From: an uncultured Alphaproteobacteria bacterium
Lineage (GTDB): Bacteria; Pseudomonadota; Alphaproteobacteria; Rhodobacterales; Rhodobacteraceae
NCBI GenBank assembly: GCA_902586885.1
Contig: CACIJG010000004.1
Location: 77,501 to 112,279, forward strand
DNA: 34,779 bases
Reading direction: 5' to 3'
Shown: positions 32,436-34,779 of the stretch, piece by piece
Position numbering within the stretch: position 1 is the stretch's first letter
How the letters are laid out: every line of letters begins with the position of its first letter
Program-made: the position numbers and the translations under genes
Notes under the pieces: model-generated
What the model was told of the DNA's origin: nothing
Databases searched by the model: none
What the model saw: only the letters and a program-made list of their open reading frames with translations

Positions 32436-34511
32436 TTAAGAAAACAAATCATCAGCCGGTTTCTCAAGTTTAGAAAAAAGATTTGTATAGCGTAAGTTAA
32501 GATATACTTTTTTTAAAGCTTCTTTGAAAACTCTTTTACTCCCGATTAGACATACCTTCTGTTTTCCTCTTGTTATCGCTGTATAAATTAATTTTCTTGT
32601 AAGCATTATTCTATGATCATCAACTATAGGCATAACCACATTTGAGTACTCAGATCCCTGACTTTTGTGCACTGTAATCGCATATGCTAGATCAATAATA
32701 TCTGTTCTTTTCTCGTGCACTAGCTTTGGCTTTCCATCAAACTCGATTTGTATATTCTTTCCAATTTTATTTATAATATAACCTATGTCACCGTTTCTAA
32801 TGTCCAACTCGTAGTCATTAGTCGTACAGATTACTTTGTCATTAATAAAAAAGTTTACCTCCATATCATTCTCTAACTTTGAAAAAACTTTTCTCGAGTT
32901 TGGATTATATTTTTTTTGCAAAATAGTATTCAAATTCATTAATCCTGCAGGAAATCTGCGCATAGGCGAAAGAATTTGTGTCTTTTCCAAGTCAATTCTA
33001 TCTTTTCCATTTTCTGTTAACTCATCGAGAACTTTTGTGATTTCTTGAACGACACCTTTCTTTTCAATATCTATAAAGGAAAAATCTGAAGTCTTTACAT
33101 CATTTGAATAATAAATCATTTCCCCACGATTGACTGCTTTCGCAACAGTTGAGATATTACTCTTACTTTCCTGTCTAAATTGTTGAGTTAGCCTGCTGAC
33201 CATTATTTTTTTTGACCTTATCAAGTCCAAAAAAGGCTGGCCTGGACCCACTGGAGGCAGTTGATCGACATCTCCAATTAGAATCAACTGAGCTCCATCA
33301 GGAACTAATTTTACTAGATCCCTAAACAAGTTTATGTCAATCATAGAAGACTCATCCACTATTAATGCATCAATTTCAGTCATGTTTGCAGAAGCCTCAA
33401 TCGTAGCTATTAGCATATGAATAGTAGAAGGCTTAAAAGTTTTTAGAGCAGGATTTTCTGCTATTCTTTTTGCCGCTCGACCAGTTGGTGCACAAATTCT
33501 TATTTTTTTTTCATATTTCTTTACTAAAACTTGAGCTATTCCTTCAATAATCCTTGTTTTACCTGTCCCTGGTCCTCCTGTAATTATCGAAATAGAAGAG
33601 CCTATAGAACTTTGAATAGCCTCTACCTGTTCGTCAGACAGAGGACTTTTAACATTTTTATTTGCAGTAAATTTTTTTCCTTCAATTGATTTGAACCTAG
33701 AATCAATACGACCTAAATGTTTCAAAATTTCTAAGTCTCTTTCCTCTGCTTCCTTTGTCTCTAAAAAATGTTTTCCGTTGAATTCAAATTTATGAAAAAA
33801 ATGTGGAGCGTTATTAATAGCCTCCTCGATCTTATAATTCTCAGTGTTTGTCATTTCCTGCACTCTAGAGAAAACTTTTTCTGATGGTCCGCAGGTATTT
33901 CCTCTTTCCTGTTCACTTTTCATTAAAACATGCCTTGAAGCTGCAACTAATTTTTGTTCCTCGCTGACATTTATTCTGAGCTTGTCAATTATTTCCTCAA
34001 TACTTTCAAAATTAAGTCTCGGTATTTTTTGAAGTAACATGTAAGGATCTTTGTGAACCTCACTAAAGAACTGATTTCCTATTTCTTCTCTCACAAATTT
34101 TTTTTGCGTGAACGAGAACCCTATTTGTGAAAAAAAAACTTCGAAGCCGGAGTTATCAGAGACTATGTCCCATCCTGAGATTAAAATTGCGAGGATATTT
34201 TTTGATGTTTTTTCTTCAATAGCAACAAAATTTCTTTTTTTAAGCAAAAAAATAACTTCTATACCGAAATCCTTAATTATTTTTTCAGCTATCTTGGGAC
34301 CCAAGCCCTTGAATTCTCTCCCTGTAAAAAACTTCTTTAAACCATAAAGCGGTTCATTATCCAATATCACGCCCCCATCAATTGGTTTATCCTGACTATC
34401 TAAAGGAATGAAATAGTAGCCCTCTCGTCCAACAGAAATATAATTCGCTATATTATCGTTACAATTTATCGATTTCCTAATACCATTAAAATGACTAAAA
34501 ATTCCAATCAA
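32436..34511 (-). CDS. recD2: RecD2-type superfamily 1B DNA helicase
   Basis: The 691-residue protein has an N-terminal OB-like segment, a helix-hairpin-helix (FKGLGPKIAEKIIKDFG, 67-83), and the two RecA-like domains: Walker A GGPGTGKT (312-319), Walker B IVDESS (384-389), GDVDQLPPVGPGQPF (413-427), QQFRQES, and the C-terminal AITVHKSQGSEY of UvrD_C_2. There is no RecB or RecC partner in the window; RecD2 works alone as a 5'-3' helicase. The start is a TTG at 34511 preceded by GGGGAAAAGC. The next in-frame ATG is far inside the protein. A small ORF overlaps the start. Confidence 0.9.
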   Translation of the reverse strand: MIGIFSHFNGIRKSINCNDNIANYISVGREGYYFIPLDSQDKPIDGGVILDNEPLYGLKKFFTGREFKGLGPKIAEKIIKDFGIEVIFLLKKRNFVAIEEKTSKNILAILISGWDIVSDNSGFEVFFSQIGFSFTQKKFVREEIGNQFFSEVHKDPYMLLQKIPRLNFESIEEIIDKLRINVSEEQKLVAASRHVLMKSEQERGNTCGPSEKVFSRVQEMTNTENYKIEEAINNAPHFFHKFEFNGKHFLETKEAEERDLEILKHLGRIDSRFKSIEGKKFTANKNVKSPLSDEQVEAIQSSIGSSISIITGGPGTGKTRIIEGIAQVLVKKYEKKIRICAPTGRAAKRIAENPALKTFKPSTIHMLIATIEASANMTEIDALIVDESSMIDINLFRDLVKLVPDGAQLILIGDVDQLPPVGPGQPFLDLIRSKKIMVSRLTQQFRQESKSNISTVAKAVNRGEMIYYSNDVKTSDFSFIDIEKKGVVQEITKVLDELTENGKDRIDLEKTQILSPMRRFPAGLMNLNTILQKKYNPNSRKVFSKLENDMEVNFFINDKVICTTNDYELDIRNGDIGYIINKIGKNIQIEFDGKPKLVHEKRTDIIDLAYAITVHKSQGSEYSNVVMPIVDDHRIMLTRKLIYTAITRGKQKVCLIGSKRVFKEALKKVYLNLRYTNLFSKLEKPADDLFS

Positions 34512-34582
34512 GCTTTTCCCCGATCGCCCTTAAGTTGCTTCCAAATCCAGTTGTATTGACCTAAAAAAGTTCTATCTTTCAA
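34508..34582 (-). CDS. Possible 24-residue peptide overlapping the helicase start
   Basis: A TTG at 34582 opens MKDRTFLGQYNWIWKQLK and a basic end, and stops at a TGA that shares TTGA with the helicase start codon. The tryptophan- and lysine-rich text looks protein-like. It could be a leader peptide coupled to helicase translation or the tail of a lost gene. No good ribosome binding site is present. An in-frame stop lies four codons upstream of the start. Confidence 0.3.
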   Translation of the reverse strand: MKDRTFLGQYNWIWKQLKGDRGKA

Positions 34583-34709
34583 GTGAGCTTTTTAATCGAA
34601 ACCACTGATACTAGATTGCTTGAATAGTTTAAGAGTAATAATCCGTGGCATAAACATAAATCCTAAATATTTTTTCTCAAGAAACATCTAGTTATATTCT
34701 ATCATTATA

Positions 34710-34742
34710 AAACCCATGCGGATAGTCATTCCGCATGGGTTT
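34710..34742 (-). terminator. Strong rho-independent terminator
   Basis: A 13-bp perfect stem, 34710-34722 paired with 34730-34742 (AAACCCATGCGGA with TCCGCATGGGTTT), and a 7-base loop. On the minus strand TTTTATAATG follows, so it fits a gene entering from the right edge; on the plus strand TTTATTTATTA follows, so it may work both ways. The gap from here to the helicase start (34583-34709) shows no gene. Confidence 0.75.
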
Positions 34743-34760
34743 ATTTATTAAATATGTGTG

Positions 34761-34779
34761 TTAACCTTCAGGTGGGGGT
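34761..34779 (-). CDS. Possible C-terminus of a gene entering from the right edge
   Basis: On the minus strand the last codons read PPPEG and then TAA (34763-34761), 18 bases before the terminator stem. Only five codons are in view, so identity cannot be given. The support is the position directly ahead of a strong terminator. Confidence 0.3.

Overview
This window looks like a chromosome segment of a low-GC, streamlined alphaproteobacterium, most likely a free-living aquatic or marine lineage. The evidence is the housekeeping set (a 41-residue L36 protein, RpoH, bifunctional CoaBC, a MutL of the endonuclease type, a PetR-like response regulator beside ilvE, and the order rsfS-rlmH-gpmI-ctpA-rppH), together with AT-rich sequence, very short intergenic gaps and several convergent genes that overlap at their stop codons. 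Nothing seen here fixes the genus.

Layout. 1-1589 holds the N-terminal part of clpB on the minus strand, cut by the window edge, with a possible heat-shock promoter. 1683-5282 carries pyrF, an N-formylglutamate amidohydrolase-like gene (minus), tRNA-Val(GAC), rpmJ, an FMN-dependent alpha-hydroxy acid dehydrogenase and a DUF1285 gene. 5279-9570 is a minus-strand operon that reads rsfS, rlmH, gpmI, ctpA, rppH (ribosome silencing and methylation, glycolysis, periplasmic proteolysis, RNA 5'-end processing). 9661-11497 holds a nucleoside hydrolase and a branched-chain aminotransferase. 11688-14002 holds an orphan response regulator, a secreted SH3 protein and a 2-hydroxyacid dehydrogenase. 14006-20838 is a minus-strand run read as lspA, mutL, rmuC, a small lipoprotein, rpoH, coaBC and a MoeB/ThiF-type E1 enzyme.

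At 20957-21046 lies tRNA-Ser(GCT). The following 9.1 kb (to about 30151) reads as a decayed genomic island. Copies of the last 11-13 bases of the tRNA recur at 28076-28086 and 30139-30151. Two copies of an 87-bp repeat (22680 and 27991) and a shared 13-bp core (22762 and 26543) mark further junctions. Two integrase N-terminal remnants lie just inside the two ends. The junctions divide the island into four cargo blocks: an enoyl-CoA hydratase-like enzyme; a choline-kinase-like phosphotransferase with a methyltransferase, a small barrel protein, a hotdog thioesterase and a DEDDh exonuclease; a membrane-bound class IIIb adenylate cyclase; and a TPR protein fused to a TylF-like methyltransferase. 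The best reading is repeated integration at one tRNA gene followed by loss of the recombination genes.

30162-34511 appears to return to ordinary chromosome: a rhomboid protease, RidA, a long GST-like protein and a RecD2-type helicase, with a tiny ORF overlapping the helicase start. A strong terminator near 34710-34742 belongs to a gene that enters from the right edge.
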